In this document: one piece after another, positions 5,672-7,106 of the stretch
Position numbering within the stretch: position 1 is the stretch's first letter
Layout of the letters: every line of letters begins with the position of its first letter
Assembly (NCBI GenBank): GCA_028292785.1
Contig: JAQGLQ010000278.1
Coordinates: 1 to 7,106 of the forward strand
Direction of reading: 5' to 3'
DNA from: Noviherbaspirillum sp.
GTDB lineage: Bacteria > Pseudomonadota > Gammaproteobacteria > Burkholderiales > Burkholderiaceae
Length of the DNA: 7,106 bases
Notes under the pieces: generated by a model
The model's database searches: none
What the model saw: only the letters and a program-made list of their open reading frames with translations
What the model was told of the DNA's origin: nothing
Made by a program: the position numbers and the translations under genes

Positions 5672-5745
5672 GGCGCGCGCCGGGCTCGACGAATTCTCTG
5701 TCGTCGGACCGATTTTCAAGTTGCCGTGACAGCTGACAAGAGTTC

Positions 5746-6945
5746 ATGCCGACAGACCAGCCACCGCTGCCAAAACCCGCGTCGAGAAACGAACTTCGTT
5801 CCACGAAAGGCGGGTTTTCGCCCGCGATGGAACGCGCGTTTCAGGAGGCAATGGATGCGATGCGAAGTCAGCGCCTGCGGCGCTCGGGCCTGGCTGCGCT
5901 GGCGGTCTATTCGCTGTTCGCCATTACCGATCAGGCCATGCTCGGCGACACGTATCGGCAGGCATGGGCAATCCGCTTCCTGATCGTGGTCCCGCTTACG
6001 CTGGCGTGCATCTTTGGCATCGGCAGGATGCGCGGGCTGATCGGCCGCGAAGTGCTCGTTTCGATCGTGGCGGGCATGGCACCGCTGAGCATCGCGGCGA
6101 TGATCGCCATGAGCGAAAACGACAATGCGATCCGTTATCAGGCTGCGGTAACCCTGTTTGTATTGTTCGGCAATATCGTGATCACCCCGCGCTTCCGCGA
6201 TGCGCTCGCGCTCTCGCTGATCATGGGGGTGGCTTCCACCGTCATCGTCGTTTTCATTGTCGATGCCTCGCCCGACGTGAAACTGTTCAACTGGCTGATA
6301 TTCGTCGTGACGGCCGCAATCAGCCTGATCGCGAACCGTCGCATCGAACAGGACCAGCGGCGTGCATTCCTGGCATCCGCGCGCGAACAGGAACGCAACG
6401 ATGAATTGAGCCGCGCGGTCGACAAGCTCGGCAAGCTATCCTCGGAAGACCCGCTGACCAATATCGCCAACCGCCGCGAATTCGACCGCCGCCTGCCGCT
6501 CGAATGGGGCAGGGCGCGCCGCGACGTACTGCCGCTGGCATTGATACTGGTCGACGTCGATTTTTTCAAGAGTTACAACGATCACTACGGACACCCGGCG
6601 GGCGACGCATGCCTGAAAGAGATCGCCGCGATCCTGCGTTCCGTTCCGCAGCGATCAACCGACCTGGTGGCGCGGCTCGGCGGCGAAGAATTCGTGGTGC
6701 TTCTGCCCAACACCAACATCAACGATGCGGCCCATCTCTGCGAACGCATGCGCGAAGCGATTCTCGAACTGAACCTGCCGCACGCTTATTCCGCCGCGGC
6801 ACCTGTGATCTCGGCCAGCTTCGGCGTGGCCGCGATGCTGCCCTCGAGCCACAATGCGCAGTCGCAATTGCTCGAGAGCGCGGATGCGGCCCTGTACAAC
6901 GCCAAGAAAAACGGGCGCAACCGGGTGGTGATCCACGCCGATTAG
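5746..6945 (+). CDS. Membrane-bound diguanylate cyclase (GGDEF domain)
   Basis: This 399-aa protein condenses two GTP into cyclic di-GMP. The N-terminal half has about six hydrophobic segments (47-64, 73-93, 103-123, 132-148, 153-173, 180-197) forming a membrane sensor I cannot assign to a named family. A charged helix (about 198-230) links it to the GGDEF domain (about 233-397). The domain is complete: DPLTNIANRREFD (235-247), VDVDFFKSYND (269-279) with metal-binding Asp270, YGH, active-site GGEEF at 312-316, and inhibitory I-site RSTD (303-306), five residues before it. It is therefore predicted to be active and product-inhibited. The ATG at 5746 has only a weak AAGAG (5 nt spacing). Later Met28, Met36 or Met39 remain possible starts that would keep all membrane segments. 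It stands alone downstream of tRNA-Arg, with no phosphodiesterase nearby. Confidence 0.93.
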   Translation: MPTDQPPLPKPASRNELRSTKGGFSPAMERAFQEAMDAMRSQRLRRSGLAALAVYSLFAITDQAMLGDTYRQAWAIRFLIVVPLTLACIFGIGRMRGLIGREVLVSIVAGMAPLSIAAMIAMSENDNAIRYQAAVTLFVLFGNIVITPRFRDALALSLIMGVASTVIVVFIVDASPDVKLFNWLIFVVTAAISLIANRRIEQDQRRAFLASAREQERNDELSRAVDKLGKLSSEDPLTNIANRREFDRRLPLEWGRARRDVLPLALILVDVDFFKSYNDHYGHPAGDACLKEIAAILRSVPQRSTDLVARLGGEEFVVLLPNTNINDAAHLCERMREAILELNLPHAYSAAAPVISASFGVAAMLPSSHNAQSQLLESADAALYNAKKNGRNRVVIHAD

Positions 6946-7019
6946 GGCCGCCGCGGCTTGACGGAATGGCAAGCCTGCGCCAGCGCCGGTGTCGCTCGAA
7001 AACCGGAAGCGCGAGCCGG

Positions 7020-7025
7020 TATAAT
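7020..7025 (+). promoter_or_regulatory. -10 element for the gene at the right edge
   Basis: A perfect TATAAT lies 51 nt before the ATG at 7076, giving a leader of about 45 nt. The -35 region is poor (no TTGACA-like hexamer at 16-18 bp). The 130-bp gap after the cyclase shows no clear terminator. Confidence 0.5.
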
Positions 7026-7075
7026 CTACCCTCCTGGCAAACTGCCGGACAATACCGTTCCCTCACTGACTCCCC

Positions 7076-7106
7076 ATGCTCGCTTCGCAAAAACAGAAGA
7101 TCATCG
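7076..7106 (+). CDS. Start of a gene cut by the right edge, possibly arginyl-tRNA synthetase
   Basis: Ten codons are visible, MLASQKQKII, followed by one base. The beginning resembles the N-terminus of betaproteobacterial arginyl-tRNA synthetases as I remember them (ML..QKQ), and an upstream TATAAT supports a real gene. No clear Shine-Dalgarno is present. Ten residues are far too few for identification, so argS is a guess and no symbol is given. Confidence 0.4.
   Translation, partial: MLASQKQKII

Noticed and set aside
5406..5804. 132-aa minus-strand open frame across the tRNA
   Set aside because: It runs through the antisense of tRNA-Arg; the WLGSNQQPLPSEGSTL segment is a known artefact of translating tRNA DNA.

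Overview
The window reads as a chromosomal segment of a GC-rich betaproteobacterium, most likely Burkholderiales and perhaps Oxalobacteraceae. This is inferred from GC-rich third codon positions, a diheme cytochrome c5-type protein, a tRNA-Arg with an encoded CCA end, and a TrfA-family replication initiator. No taxonomic marker was searched.

Layout from left to right: (1) a minus-strand gene for a membrane-anchored diheme c-type cytochrome, cut by the left edge (<1-819), with a TATAAT promoter pair near 929-947. (2) About 1.07 kb without a convincing gene (820-1893). It holds tandem GC hairpins (977-1004), one inverted iteron (1053-1070), three 11-bp AT-rich direct repeats (1080-1112), and then about 16 degenerate 18-bp iterons, all on the plus strand (1164-1844; consensus about CCACGCTYGRAAWACGWK). 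(3) An intact 307-aa TrfA-family initiator (1894-2817), 49 bp after the last iteron. (4) A minus-strand two-component operon: a CHASE-domain histidine kinase (3492-5315, GTG start) and a NarL/FixJ response regulator (2821-3495) that overlaps it by 4 nt. The regulator ends tail to tail with trfA, 3 bp apart. (5) tRNA-Arg(CCG) at 5513-5588. (6) A membrane diguanylate cyclase (5746-6945) with intact GGEEF and I-site. (7) A TATAAT promoter and the first ten codons of a gene that may be argS (7076->7106).

The main point of interest is a complete plasmid-style origin module sitting between ordinary chromosomal genes: AT-rich phased repeats, a long iteron array, and an intact TrfA initiator. No partition, transfer, toxin-antitoxin, transposase or integrase gene is visible beside it. 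The array is too long and too well kept to be chance, and the initiator is uninterrupted. This suggests either a domesticated or secondary chromosomal origin, or a TrfA-iteron regulatory switch. The alternative, that the window lies on a plasmid or chromid, is disfavoured by the neighbouring tRNA gene, the cytochrome and the possible argS, but the window cannot exclude it.

The flanking genes form unrelated functional units: electron transfer in the periplasm, ligand sensing through CHASE with NarL-type output, and c-di-GMP synthesis. There is no direct sign that they act with trfA.
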